A DNA stretch of 64,000 bases from Blasia pusilla (Eukaryota > Marchantiophyta > Marchantiopsida > Blasiales). Shown piece after piece: positions 1 through 11,300 of this stretch. The translations under genes and the position numbers were made by a program. The notes beneath the pieces were generated by a model. That model searched no databases, was not told where the DNA came from, and saw only the letters and a list, made by a program, of their open reading frames with translations. The DNA is taken from the NCBI GenBank assembly GCA_050084515.1, contig CM114275.1, forward strand, positions 28,458,001 to 28,522,000, given 5' to 3'. How positions within the stretch are numbered: the stretch's first letter is position 1; every line of letters begins with the position of its first letter.

Positions 1-3000
1 CACCACATACACCCCTGTGACACTTGAATTTACAGTGTTGTTCATGACCCAATACATCCTTCCTATTCCATTGCCACTCTGGACATCTTTTCTGGCGATG
101 GTCTCCATTTTTGCCTCTCGAGCTGATGCAATTCGCTTTGCTCTCTCCACCGTTGGCCTACACATTCTGTTTCTCTTCACCCCATTTCTAGACTAAAACT
201 GAAATAGTGGATTGAGATCATCGACCTTCTCCGGGTATGTGTTGACGTCAATCTTGGGTTGAATACGAAATGCGAAGATCTTTGTAATGCGAACATGCTC
301 TGAACTTCCTCTGTCTACGAGTCTGAAACCGAAACTTGTAAGATTGTCCACTTCGTCTTGAGTGCAATTCGTACCTACGACGACGGGCCAAATCGTGGGG
401 GTATTCCCCGGAGCTCCAATGGCAGCCGGATAAGACTTGCGGAAAGCGCAAGATTCATTTGGGCAGAAGAAGTACTTCAATTGATCTCTGGTCCTCGTGA
501 AACGATCAAAGGTTTTGAGTCCTCAAAACCCAGGCAGTGGTCGTCCAGTCCTTGTACAGTTCTTATTTAGGAAAGTGCCGCATGCTCTCCTAATTCCATC
601 AGATCCTACCCTGCAAGTGGATCCACGTATGGGGTTGCTCCGAGATATATGCCACCATTTTAGGTTGCAATCCATCTCCATGACCGGAATCCCATATTGT
701 TGATCCACCCCAGCGACCGAATGTTGCGAACTTCCAGCAACGGAGGGCTTTTGAAATAAAACATTCACTGATTTTGGAGAAGTTACTCCATCATGGATTT
801 GGGAGCGGTCCGGGGTTCCCAAATACCTGGGCGGCGTAATTTCCTCATCCAAATCAATCACCAGATTCGTTCCTCAATGCTGCCTCTTCACCTGCCTGAA
901 GTCAAGATACTTATCGGGTCTCCACGAGTCTCGCTTGGACTGCTCTACCACCATCTGTATGGGACGCCTTGAAGCCCGCCCACGAATATCCCCACCAATG
1001 TGTATGTCTTGCTCGAGGGGAGTTCCTGCTACGCACGGTTGAAGGCTTCCACATAGAGTTTTTCATCACCAGATCTCACAGCCGCCCTGACATAGAGCTC
1101 GTAGATCGAATGCCCCCTTCCTTTTGTTATGCCTTTTGTGAGGAAGATATGGGATGCTGCAGACTGTAGCATTGCTCTTTCCTGGTCTTGTTGGCATGCA
1201 TCCACAAGTGAAATTCGTTGGCATGTTTGTGATGACCTCCAGGAGGAATGAACACTTTCTGCTCCACTTGTGTTGGGGCTGAGGGCATTTTCATGAATGT
1301 TCAATCCCTGCAACGACGGCAATGTTAGAAGGGAACGAAAATAGCTCAGAAGTCAAAGAAATAAGCTACAAGTCGGAACTAGATGGGTTGCAAGGCCGAG
1401 ACATCCCATGAATGACTTTGCGATCCGTCGGGTCCCGACGTGTTGCAACACCCAAGAACCACCTACTGCACCCCGTCCGATTCCGAATGGTTGCAAGAAC
1501 CTTTGGTCACTCCGGGCTAGAAGATCCAAGTGCAAGTTATCCGAAACCCATCCGGGTCGAACTATTTGCAGGCCTTGTATACATGCAACTTGCATACTTG
1601 TATACGGATTGCACCAAAATTCTTGATGCAACCAGTCGGTTTCCGACTGGTTGCACACTCAGGCAACCCGTCCGTTTCCGACGGGTTGCACACTCTGGCA
1701 ACCCGTGTGTTTCCGACGGGTTGCACACTCGAGCAAACCGTCGCATCCGACAAGTTGCTTTGTTTCTTCGATTTGAAATCCCTATAGTTCCCACGCTTCT
1801 CAACTTGAGCTGCAACTTTTCAAACAATTCTCAGCGTGAGCTTGACAAGACAAAATAGAGAACTCACCTGCCGCATGAAGTTTCCCCATTGTCTCATACG
1901 TAGAGTCCACCAACTCAGCCAAGAGCACAACTCTTTGTACTTCCCCTCAATCGCATGCTTCCTCCACCACCCATGAAGTTCTTCTTGGCATTCCATGGCC
2001 TGTTTCAAGATTTTTTTGTCCTTGCAGCGTTGGAGTAGAGTAACATGCTCTGTCCTCTTATTCTCCTTGATGCAAGATTTGGTGTAACGGGTCACAGACT
2101 GTTGCCAATGGAAAGCATCCGACCTTTCCCTCTCCACCCCAGAACACTTCCCTCATAGCAATCCACCCAAGTTGTGCATTGTCTGCCATGAACCCATAAA
2201 TTTCCGGAGGTGGCCTTTTGTTTTCCTTCACCACCTCCAATAAGAGTAGCCAGCATATCTTCAAACTGCCAACGTCTTCTGCTTTTACTTCACATGGTCA
2301 TAAACGTGAGCACCAATTTTCAACCATCCGTTCAGCACTCTGTAGCAAATATCAAAGCTTACCCAACTGTCGTAAAGATCTTCCCCTTCCCTCATTCGAT
2401 CTATAAGATCGAGGCCACTCGACGGACCAGTGGTTGACATTTTGAAGACATAGGCCCTGGATCCTTCCCCTCCTTGGCCCATGAACTGCCATCTCTGAAT
2501 GAATGGAAATCTGGAGTTGGCCTTGATTCTGGCAATGACATCCATTTCGGCCGCCTTTCCATCCAATACCTGTATTTGACGCAGCAAATTCCAGAAGCAT
2601 TCACGATCAGCGAGAAATATGAGATTTTCCCAGAGTTGTTTCTCCTCAGCAGCGGTGATCTCGCCCAGTCGAGGGATTCCAAGCAATTGTTCACAAATTT
2701 GTGATGCTGTTGTGAGCTTGATCACTCCGGGCTTTGAACCCGGAGAGTTTCTGTAGACCTCGGCAACTTTCTTCGCTACATCCTCCTTGATATGTCTCTG
2801 AATTGCATCGGTCACAGGATGAGTGTGGGAGCCAACATGAACTGCCGGCCTTTTATACTCTAACGTGGAGCCCAAGTCGTGGACAATGAAAAATATGTAT
2901 GCAGGACACGCTCCAACGCAGAAGGGGGATGCCTGACAATGAGGACATCGATGGCCTCTCGGCGGTATGGTGGCACCGACCTCATATGGAGTTTCTGCAT

Positions 3001-3837
3001 TCTTGGGGGGGAATTTTCGACATATTGACTCGCCCGTTGCGCTCTAGATACGGGCATGCTGGACTTCTACACTCCAAGGCTCCAACGTTTTGGCGGCGGA
3101 AGACAATCCAAGGACCATCTGGAATTGAAGCACTAGTCCGTTGAAGCCTGCACCATCGATGACAATCAGACTTTCTATCCATACCCTTCAAGCGTCCTCT
3201 ATCTTTCTTTTGAGCAGGAGCAGCAAGTGGAGGCAACTCAAAAATGCAATTACCATCCTACATGGGTGGCAGCTCATCGACAAGAATGTGCTTGAACATT
3301 TTCAAGGCCAGAGACGATAGCAAACTATTGCTTGATACTCGCAAGAGGAACGAGTAGGCGGACAGAGGGCCTGGTTGGTGTCCAAGCAGATCCACTGAGG
3401 TTGACGACATCCGGAATGTCTTCGGGAAGTACAACATTGTTACGAGCGTGTGAAGTTGGAGTGGAAGCCGGATCTACTGAGCTAGGAGCTGCAAACGTAG
3501 AGGTCGGTGCACTAGGAAATTCTCGACTGTCTACTTGGGAAACAGAGGAATTCAGGGGCAAGCCGTAAACTCTGTATTGACCATTTGCAAGAGGTAAGAG
3601 ATTCCATACTTTACGGTCTGCAATCACTCGCTGGACTATCTCACCTATTATGTCCTCCGTACTGTCCACCCTTACATCCTTGGATACAAAGATGGTTCCA
3701 ATTTGGAGAAGAAATCGAGCTGAGAGAAAATTTTCATCTACTGGTATGAGAGACTCACGAGCTTGCGGTCGAACGATTTTTTATTGAAGAAGGGCCGCTT
3801 GATGACAGCCACAAGTGAGCTTCACATAATTATCCAT
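1..3837 (-). pseudogene. E1 gene A: DDE transposase with SWIM finger, broken and cut by the window edge
   Basis: The gene starts at the ATG at 3837 (MDNYVKL) and runs left. Exon 1 is 3837-1868 and exon 2 runs from 1307 past position 1. The intron between them (1308-1867) has a GTGAGT donor and a TTGCAG acceptor. Exon 1 shows a Cys/His cluster (CRSPACPYL, then RCPHC, then HVGSHTHP) typical of transposase DNA-binding fingers. Next come WVSFDICYRV and FMADNAQLGW, which I take as the first two Asp sites of a DDE core. The SWIM finger lies outside the window. The copy is dead: stops at 3258-3260 and near 525 and 195, a 31-bp deletion near 2296, a short deletion near 2137 and a one-base frameshift near 1037. 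The same order in E2 and EX supports the gene model. Calling it a MULE-like transposase is inference from domain order and the 9-bp duplication of E3. Confidence 0.8.
1308..1867 (-). repeat. E1 gene A intron with palindrome copies
   Basis: Non-coding GT-AG intron. It contains several copies of the family palindrome, for example at about 1632-1658, 1668-1692 and 1700-1735, with arms CAACCCGTC/GACGGGTTG and variable centres. The equivalent introns of E3 (26,962-27,393), EX (34,107-35,270) and E2 (40,488-40,938) hold the same class of repeats in different numbers. Confidence 0.75.
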
Positions 3838-3900
3838 TCCCAAAAGATTCCATCGGGAGGAGACAGAGAATTGGTATGAGAATGAGAATGAGAATGTTTA

Positions 3901-3907
3901 ATTTATA
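3901..3907 (-). promoter_or_regulatory. TATA-like box of E1 gene A
   Basis: TATAAAT on the minus strand, 64 bp upstream of the gene A start codon. The same box sits at the same distance in E2 (43,021-43,027) and EX (31,567-31,574), next to the AATGAG hexamer run. Conservation of position in three copies supports a promoter role. Confidence 0.6.
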
Positions 3908-4389
3908 GTGAATAGGGACTCAGATTCTCTTGACAGAATTTGACTGACAAGATGAAGTTTGGTAGGTGAAAATGTCTGATACAATGGATTCAATTCTGTT
4001 GCAACCTGTCGCAATTAGGTGGGTTGCAGAATTTGGGAATCAGAGACGTTGGTTGCAAAGCATGCACTTCTTTTTGTTGGAACCCGTCGGAGTCCGTTGG
4101 GTTGGTACGCCCTTCTTGCTGACCAAAGGTCTTTTGAGTCAATTTTGCTAGCATCAAACAAAAGATATCGCTTGCATATGCTAAAGCAACCAATTTTTGG
4201 GGACTTTTGTAGAATTGTCCAGCTCAAGGTAGATCTTATGACCCGTCGGATTGCAATGGGTTGCCTCGGAACTATATGTGGTCGCATTGTTACCCGAGGG
4301 ATAGAAAAGCGTGCAACCTGTCGATAACCAACGGTTTGCCTTGGTAACTTGCCTATTAACCCAAGATAAGTGAAGCGTGCAACCCGTCG

Positions 4390-4915
4390 GCTTCGGACGT
4401 GTTGCACGCTTCTGCCTCACCTTCTGATGCTAACATGAAGGAAGCGTGCAACCCGTCGATCTCCGACGAGTTGCGCTGGTGGAGCGCCTTCTTGCCCGAA
4501 GACGGCGGAGGCGCGCAACCCGTCCGCCTCAGACAAGTTGCGCAATTTCCTCACCTTGTAACACTTACATTAAGGAAGCGTGCAACCCGTCTGTTTCCGA
4601 CAAGTTGCGTGGGTGCCGCAACTTCTTGCCCGAAGACCGCGAAGGCGCACAACCCGTCGACCTTAGACGGATTGCGCAAGTGCCTCACCTTGTAACGCTT
4701 ACATGAAGGAAGCGTGCAACTTGTCGGCCTCCGACGAGTTGCACGGGAAGCCCGCGTGGTTATCCCAAGACGAGGGAAGTGTGCAACCCACCGGTCTCCG
4801 ACGGGTTGCGCGGGTACCTCGCATTTTTGTCCGAAGACGGCATAGGCGCGCAACCTGTCGGTCTCCGACGGGTTGCGCGGGTACCTCTTGTTCTTTTCCG
4901 AAGACGGCGGATGCG
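4390..4915. repeat. Palindrome array in E1 promoter region, 67-bp period
   Basis: Palindromes begin near 4444, 4511, 4578 and 4713 and continue to about 4880. GAAGCGTGCAAC recurs every 134 bp (4441, 4575, 4709), with a diverged half-unit at 67 bp. Each unit has arms of the form GCAACCCGTC and GACGGGTTGC around a variable centre. The array also holds the shared spacer words CCTCACCTTGTAA and CCCGAAGACGG. Confidence 0.8.
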
Positions 4916-4916
4916 A

Positions 4917-4946
4917 TTTAGGGTTTAGGGTTTACGGTTTAGGGTT
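4917..4946 (+). repeat. Interstitial telomere-like tract (TTTAGGG)
   Basis: About four tandem copies of TTTAGGG, one of them altered to TTTACGG, at the end of the palindrome array. The equivalent position in E2 and EX lacks it, so it was added to this copy. TTTAGGG is the usual plant telomere unit. Confidence 0.75.
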
Positions 4947-5098
4947 GCCACGAGGACGGATGCCTTGAACCATCAGGAAGCGTGCAACCCGTCAAAGCCG
5001 TCGGTTTGGTTTTTTTCACGTCCAGACTTCCATAACGGCTGGCACGTCGGTGTCGGAAGGACGATGCGACCCAACGGTCAGCCCAACGGCTTGAAAAG

Positions 5099-5106
5099 TA
5101 TAAATA
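5099..5106 (+). promoter_or_regulatory. TATA box of E1 gene B
   Basis: A TATAAATA box preceded by GAAAAG. The same context occurs in E2 (43,621-43,628) and, as TATAAAAG on the minus strand, in EX (30,508-30,515). It lies about 260 bp upstream of the gene B start codon, which leaves room for a 5' leader. Confidence 0.7.
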
Positions 5107-6563
5107 GGCGAAGGTTTGCTCATTTCCGGTTTTTCGTTTTGCGATCTCAATTGCTCTTCCGCGCAGCAGTTGACCAGATACCAAGGGGCGCTTTACACGA
5201 CGACTCATCGCGAGACGATTCAAGCAAAAGACTGCAACACGATTCGAGCTACTCATCAAGGTGACTCATCGCGACATCAACAAGGCAACTCATCAAGGCG
5301 ATTCCTCGAACCGATTCATCATGCACAGAGAGCAATTTCCTTGTCCATAGGAGGCATTTTCGGGAACAATGACGAGGAAAAAATCTCAAGCAAACAAGGT
5401 TGGGAGCTTCACTCCCAAGTCCATGAGGACTCCTGCATCACCATCTCCAGGGCCTTGTTTGGCCAATGAGATAAGGCAGCAAGAAATCAAGGAGCGGGAA
5501 AGGGAAGCGTAGATGCACAAGCAAGAGCTTCTTGCAAAATGTGTATATGAGGCGCTCAAAAAACATAACGTAAAGGCTGAGGTGTCGCAGGCCTTGAAGA
5601 AAAGGATCGCCGACGGAAAGCATGAAAAGAAGCATCTGGACGCGTCGGTGAGGAGAGCAAAATTGGATTGGATTGAAAAAGCGATTGCCATTGAAGAAAG
5701 CCTTGCCCGTCCAACCGAAACTGTTGAGATGCAGGAAATGTCCCCGATGAAGTGCGGGGACACAATCAATATAGCGGAAACGGCCGAAGTTCAAGTGACG
5801 GACGATGAGGTCATGAGGACCGCCAGCGTGGAGACGGTGGACATCGCTGAAGAAGCAGGAGAGCGGTCATCCTCGTCTCTAAGCCCGGCGAAAGAAATCA
5901 ACCTCTATCGGATCGACGAATTTCCAGTGGACTTGCTAGCTGTTGTCCGAGAGCAGTTGGCTGGCCAAGACACCGACCCAATCTTTGAGCAGGTAAGAGA
6001 GGATCTGTGTTCTTTGAGTTATGTGAAGGCCCATGCTGCAATTCAATGGCAATTCAGTGTAGCTTATTAACCTTGTCCTCGTTGTGACATGTGGTAAAGC
6101 TGATGGCACTGATGGAGGGTCGGAACGCCCCAAAAATTCCACTTTGCCGATTGCAAACAATGGAGTACGTCCGTGAAATTCAGTCTGACAAGGATATTGC
6201 GAAGCTGAAACAATCGGCAGCGAGAGCATCCTACGTCGACAGCTTCCCTCCGTTCTATGTTCAGCCTTACGATGAACATGGAACCCAAGCGCTGGTTACG
6301 GAGGAGGACTTGGAAGTGCTCGACACATTCTGGAGGATGAGAGATCACGAATTCAGAAGGGCGATAGAGGGGACGGAATCCAGCTGGATGCGGAACTTGT
6401 ATTTCTTCATCTGGGATGGAAACCATAGGTTCATGGCGTGGACCGAGTTTGCAGAGGAGCGTCCAAACTCATTAGAGGCATATTTTTGCGTGAAGGCAGT
6501 TGTGCTACATCCATACCCTCATCACATGGCGACGGTGGAGATGGCCATGCATGCCATGAACAC

Positions 6564-7265
6564 ATAAGTTTCCTCTTGCTGCAAACCGTTGGACTCCGAC
6601 AAGTTGTTTGAGTCGCCACTGTTTTTGGGATGTTTTGGCCGAAAGCAACTCGTCGGACTCCGATGAGTTGCTCGACTGATCACTGGTTTAGGATGTTTTT
6701 GGCCGAAAGCAACTCGTCGGAGTCCGACGAGTTGTTCTACTGACCACAGGTTTAGGATGTTTTTGGCCGAAAGCAACTCATCGGAGTCCCATGAGTTGCT
6801 CGACTGGCCGCTATTTTTGGATGCTTTTTGAAGAAAGCAACTCGTTGGAGTCTGACGGGTTGCTTGACTCGCAACTATTTTTGGATGTTTTTTGATGTTT
6901 TTGGCCGAAAGCAACTCGTCGGAGTCCGACAGGTTGCATTCGAAGGTAGGGGAGCGTCATTTTTGGCGTCAAATTGCAGCTTTAATTCAAATTGCGCAAC
7001 CAGTCGGACTCCGACGGGTTGATATGTTCACTTTTCTCTCGGTAACCACTCTCTAAATACAAATTATGTGACAACCCGTCGGAGTCTGACAGGTTGAAAC
7101 CAGGTAATCACAAATCTGAATGCAATCGGTCGGACTCCGATGGGTTGCAAAATTTAGCTCGTAGCTACCATTCCGACCATGAGCGGTGACGACCTGTCGG
7201 AGTCTGACGGGTTGCAGGAACCCATGTACCTTGCAAAATTTCTTATATTGAATTTGGATGTGCAG
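6564..7265 (+). repeat. E1 gene B intron 2: palindrome array, 64-bp period
   Basis: Palindromes with arms GCAACTCGTCGGA or GCAACCCGTCGGA begin at 6645, 6709, 6773 and 6837, exactly 64 bp apart, then at 6911 and more loosely to 7217. The spacer GGATGTTTTTGGCCGAAA recurs in each unit. The intron ends at GATGTGCAG (7265). Intron 2 of E2 (45,101-45,793) shows the same 64-bp period. Confidence 0.8.
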
Positions 7266-9302
7266 GATTGTATCGGAGGGGAATATCACCCACCACTGGA
7301 TCGAGGATTGCGATCGGGTGAAGAAAGTGCTAACGACCCATCCGATAGAGTACAAGGGGTTCTTGGGCGACGCCCTTGTAAATGAGATGTTGGCAAAGGG
7401 TGCTCAAATATATAAAAAAAGACTTGGGCAAATAAATTTATTTCCCAATATGCAGGCATGACAATCCTTTGCTGGTCGAAGATACAGGCCGCCAAGAAGA
7501 GCGCTGCATTGGAGCTAGAGCGGAGGGAGAAAGTGTCTGTGTCTGAGCGTGCAAAGTTCATCCAAGCTGTAGTATCTGCAGCTACGAAGTAAACGGCAAG
7601 CAAGATGCAACGCTACATCGCCATTCTCAACCCCGAACATGGCCCCGATTTCCACAAGGAGATGAAGGCGATAATCAAGCGCCAACAGAAGAGGGATGAA
7701 GATCCGCAAGGTCGGATTGGGAAGAAAGTGTCTCTCGATCGCGTGCATCGATTTTCCTTGTCTGGAATCAGCGAATTTAGGAGAATCCGACCAATGAAAA
7801 TCAGTCTCGAGGGCACAGAGGCCCAAAAGAGGGCGGCACACCATCCTCCGGGTGTCTTTGATCCAATGATCTCCCAATGGCTCCGTGAATGGTCATTCTG
7901 GGACGCATTGCGGCTTCTCGGGAAGTCCATGTTCGTGGGTCTCCAAGCAGAGGTGAAAAGAATAGAGCCAATTCCGAAGGAAGCAAACCTGGAGAGTGCT
8001 GAAGATTTTGAACTTTGGGTGGATGACATGCGGGACAAGCCCATAAAAAACCTAGGTTTCACGACAATGTTCAAGGATCGCATCCTCCCTCAGGCTGACC
8101 TTGACGAAGAAATAGAAGCGAAAAAAAGGGATTTTGCAGAGCAGAAGCGAGATCTTCAGGAGCAGGCGGCCGATGCATCTCAACTAAGAGCTGCCCAACG
8201 CATGGTGTTCAGGTACCTCGTCCAATGCAGGTAACTAGCAAAAAATACCGGCAGCCTGAAAATAATGGGCTTCTCCGCCTGATGGAGAGACATTTTCCGT
8301 GTACGACATGGAGATGGCTCAAAGCATGTCCGATTGGGAGGTGGAGAATTGCCCGATTTGGCTGGACTTCAACAACCCTAAGGACATAACCGAGAAAGAT
8401 CTACGCCTGCTGTATGATGCAGTGGCCACAGGTAGGGACGACATCCCCAATTTTGTGCAGCCTGAAGACTTTTTTGAAGGAGATGCGGAGGAGCAAGCCC
8501 TCGAGACAGCGGAGTTGGAGTCCAAGGTCGTCACCGCCGAGGACAAATCTACAGGGGTCTCAAAGCCAAGGCGAGGGGATCGAAGAATTCCGAGGCCGAG
8601 TCTTCCCAAAGAGAGGCTAAAAATTCAAGGCGAGAGTCGGAATCGTCCGGGCGAGCCGGGAGAGAGGGTCGGACCACGTCCTCCGCAAAAAAAACTCCAC
8701 CAGAGTTTGAGGTCATAGAGACCCCAACAAGCCGACCGCAGACTCGGGAGAAGCGGAAGCGAGAGGCGCCAGGGTTGTCCCAAGGAGCAGACTAGGATAT
8801 GGAATACACTCCATCATCCTTGGGAAGACATAGAGAAACAACGACTCGGACAAGCGTCATCATTCACTGCACAAATCTTCTGGATGAGCTGAGAAGTTTC
8901 AGTTTCTAAGCGTCAACACCCGCCATCAAGAAATTGACAATGCTAGGACGGAAGCTTCAACGAAATGGGCACGCTCCTTGGAGGGTCCATGGGGAGGTCG
9001 AAGAGATGGTGGTAGATCTCCTCGTCGCTGATTTGCCCTCGGGGTTGCGCTTGTGGGACGAGAATCCGTCCGACGGGGTCCCAGACTGGAATGTCCCTCT
9101 TTCTTATGACTAGATCGCGCTCATGTTTTCCTTTGCAGACACTTATCTCAGTGACAGGGGTTGTTTCTTAGTTTTGACTGGAGGGAGTGAGGACGAGCTC
9201 TTCAACCTCTAGTGCGTCAAGAGGTCGCTGAAGTGGAGGACGGCGCAATCGTGGGTCATCAAGAACGAGTACCCACTCCGATCCGCGACGAGTCCTATTG
9301 GG

Positions 9303-9812
9303 GTAAGGGCTCTTAATTTGTATCCAAATTGTCTTTCTCCAACAGGTTGCATCTCTTCATGCAACCCATCAGATTGTTTGAGCTAGAGACTTCGGTGGTG
9401 CAATCCGTTTGAAAGCGACGGGTTGCAAATTTACCGCAAGTCTCCATTGGGTGAATGCAACCCGTCGGAACCCGACGGGTTGCAAGTGCTTATGCTTTTT
9501 CCTTATGTTTCTGGAATGATGCAATCCGTCTGAAAGCGACGGGTTGCTCTTAGCCAACCATGGGCTGGTTTAAGCCATCAACCTGTCGCCTTCCGATGGG
9601 TTGCTCATGGACAAAAAAATCACTAACATTTGTAAAACAACCCGTCGGACTCCGACAGGTTGCTCCAATGTTAGGATTATAAAGAAGTTCTCTGGGGTTC
9701 AGCAAAGTTCTTTGGGGACGTGTTGCACATTATGTCACCATACTGAGAGTAGACCAGTGGCCAAGTAGCTCTTTCTTGTTGCTGACATTTTTTCCAACAT
9801 GCTTCTTTACAG
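9303..9812 (+). repeat. E1 gene B intron 3 with palindromes
   Basis: A GTAAGG donor follows exon 3 and the intron ends TTTACAG. It holds palindromes near 9342-9370, 9400-9426, 9457-9483, 9520-9546, 9580-9605 and 9638-9664. Several have centres unlike the main form, for example TGAAAGC, but keep the outer arms. E2 (47,200-47,680), EX (15,089-15,700) and E3 (22,251-22,793) have the same intron. Confidence 0.7.
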
Positions 9813-9823
9813 ATGGACCACTC

Positions 9824-9925
9824 CTTCCCCTAGTATCGTCAAACAAGGCGTAGGGTTCTTCTGTTCTCTAAGACCTTCCCCTAGTATCGTCAAACAAGGC
9901 GTAGGGTTCTTCTGTTCTCTAAGAC
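9824..9925 (+). repeat. 51-bp tandem duplication
   Basis: Two perfect 51-bp copies (9824-9874 and 9875-9925), each starting CTTCCCCTAGTATCGTC and ending TTCTCTAAGAC. They directly follow the 11-base stump of exon 4, at the edge of the deletion that removed the motif I exon from this copy. Confidence 0.9.
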
Positions 9926-10244
9926 ATGTTGGATTCCTACTACCTGTGGGATTGCCATCATGGTATTTCCAAGGACGGAGCACATATTGATACTGGATGG
10001 ATGTCACATTGCAGAGTGTACAAGATATACTGCCGAGGAAGGCGGTGGGACTCAAACCAGGTTACATGGGACCGTTATGGTAATATTAGGGAGGGCCCAG
10101 ACTCTCGAATTTGCCAACATTTTTGATCCCTGTCTACAATCGGCCAAAGGAGCACTTGTATCCCTGGACATTCCTTTTGTACAGGAACCTAGGAGAGTTA
10201 GGAGTAAATTTGTAGATAACGAGGCTGAAGAAATCATAGACTAG

Positions 10245-11300
10245 ATCAAATGTACATTTCCGAGATTCCTTCGGATGTAATAAAGGACGAGATTTTTTCA
10301 ACCGATAGTGGTGTTTGTAAAAGTTTTCTGAATATTTTTTTTGGACTAGTGGATTGTGTTCGTCTAGCTACTCAGAATTACAATTTTGCAACCTGTCGGA
10401 TTCCGACGGGTTGCAACTTTTCCCTTTTTTACTACTGCAACTTTTCAACCATTTCCAGGCAAGCTGTCGGATTCCAACAGGTTGGCTGCTTGAGTGTTCG
10501 GACTCTTTCCCTGGGAGACCAAATTCTGAGGCATTGTGACGGGCTTCTTCACTTTTGGCTCGTTCCCCTAGTATCATCAAACCAGTCTTAGCCTTCTTTT
10601 CTTCTCTAGGACGTGTTGGATTCCTATAACTTGTCAGATTGCCATTTCGGATTCCCAAACAGTTGAATTTTCGTGGGTGCAGGGTGGAATGGAATCACTT
10701 CTCAAAATCTTTCCTTTGTTATGATGAGTTTACTTGCAAGGGGTGCAAGCCATCTGATTTCGACGCGTTGCAAGAGTTGGAACCTGTAAAATTTTGACGG
10801 GTTGGGAGGGGTGCAGCTTCTCGGTTTATCAGATTTAGGATCTGAATGAAGGGACATCAGTTTCTCTTTACTCTAGACATCTAACAAGTTTTTGGTTTAA
10901 TTATCTTCTCATGTGTTCACATTTCACAAAGTTGGTCTTTATTTGAACCTTTCATTGAGATGAGATTGCTACTTCTGGTCACATAAAAAAATAGCCCTAG
11001 GCACAGCTTACTATAGACTGAGACAAGCAATGTGAAGAAACTTAGGCTCACATAGAGAGTGATGAAAAAATGTCTGTAGTGGTCTTGTGATGTCTACTTG
11101 TTTTTCGCCCCCTGAAAAAAGGAGGTCTCTTAAGGCCCGAATGTGGACCACTACCTACTCTCTTCTAAAGATTTCATGAATTTGAAAGCAAACAAAATTT
11201 TCAATTAAGTTTTGAAGAGAGGAGGCGGATTTGGCCCTTTTTTTTTAAGAGAGACTCTCCTCTCTTCCTCTCCTCTCTCCTACCATAATACCAGCCCCCC
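10245..11300 (+). other. E1 gene B 3' flank and element terminus
   Basis: There is no coding potential that I recognise. The first part (about 10,265-10,640) is a diverged duplicate of the sequence that precedes the terminal exon. It includes palindromes at 10,388-10,414 and about 10,460-10,485. The last 420 bp match the terminal blocks of E2 (49,110-49,308) and, inverted, EX (from 13,216) and E3 (from 19,935). It ends in a pyrimidine-rich inverted-repeat segment. Confidence 0.7.

Larger units (their letters stand above)
3838..5368. promoter_or_regulatory. E1 two-way promoter region between genes A and B
   Basis: This 1,531-bp spacer separates the divergent start codons of gene A (3837) and gene B (5369). 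Near gene A it has a run of AATGAG hexamers (about 3877-3897) and a TATA-like box. Near gene B it has a TATAAATA box. Between them lies an array of palindromes with a period of about 67 bp. The equivalent spacers are 949 bp in E2 and 1,439 bp in EX. The difference is mostly palindrome copy number. Confidence 0.7.
5369..10244 (+). pseudogene. E1 gene B: coiled coil, ParB-like domain and methyltransferase-like protein, broken
   Basis: Exons are 5369-5992, 6100-6563, 7266-9302, an 11-base remnant of exon 4 at 9813-9823, and 9974-10244. Exon 1 encodes a basic start (MTRKKSQANK) and a charged coiled coil. Exon 2 has VREIQSDKDIAKLKQ and FFIWDGNHRFMAW, the signature of a ParB-like fold. Exon 3 is helical and near its end has VDLLVADLPSG followed by DRGCFLVLTGG, which look like motif IV of an amino methyltransferase and the strand after it. 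Exon 4, which carries motif I in EX and E3, is deleted here. Exon 5 encodes HILILDGCHIAE and an acidic tail ending EEIID. Defects include stops at 5510-5512, near 7590 and near 9111, frameshifts in exon 3, and a mutated intron 2 donor (ATAAGT at 6564). The functional call is inference from motifs. Confidence 0.75.
1..11300. mobile_element. Element E1: two-gene MULE-like transposon, left end outside the window
   Basis: E1 carries gene A on the minus strand (1-3837) and gene B on the plus strand (5369-10244), divergent around a promoter region. The gene-B-side terminus is a pyrimidine-rich stretch ending in ACCATAATACCAGCCCCCC at about 11,300. Its complement matches the termini of EX (13,216) and E3 (19,935). 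Immediately after it the sequence continues in the middle of a gene A exon (ATGCCAACAAGACC), so E1 inserted into an older copy, E0. The gene-A-side end is beyond position 1, so the target duplication cannot be checked here. Introns and spacers hold many copies of the family palindrome. Confidence 0.8.

Noticed and set aside
1412-1858. Long frames over intron palindromes (for example 1412-1858, 4399-4695, 22,192-22,803, 30,503-31,084)
   Set aside because: They translate the palindrome repeats (recurring NPSESDG- or TRRSPTG-type peptides) in all frames. They lie in introns or promoter arrays.
4390-7220. CRISPR-like array
   Set aside because: Regularly spaced repeats look similar at first, but units are diverged palindromes with related spacers, in a plant transposon intron or promoter, and no cas genes are present.
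11212-11300. Upstream extension of the long open frame at 11,212-12,183
   Set aside because: The first 89 bases belong to the terminus of E1. The gene A homology starts at 11,301.
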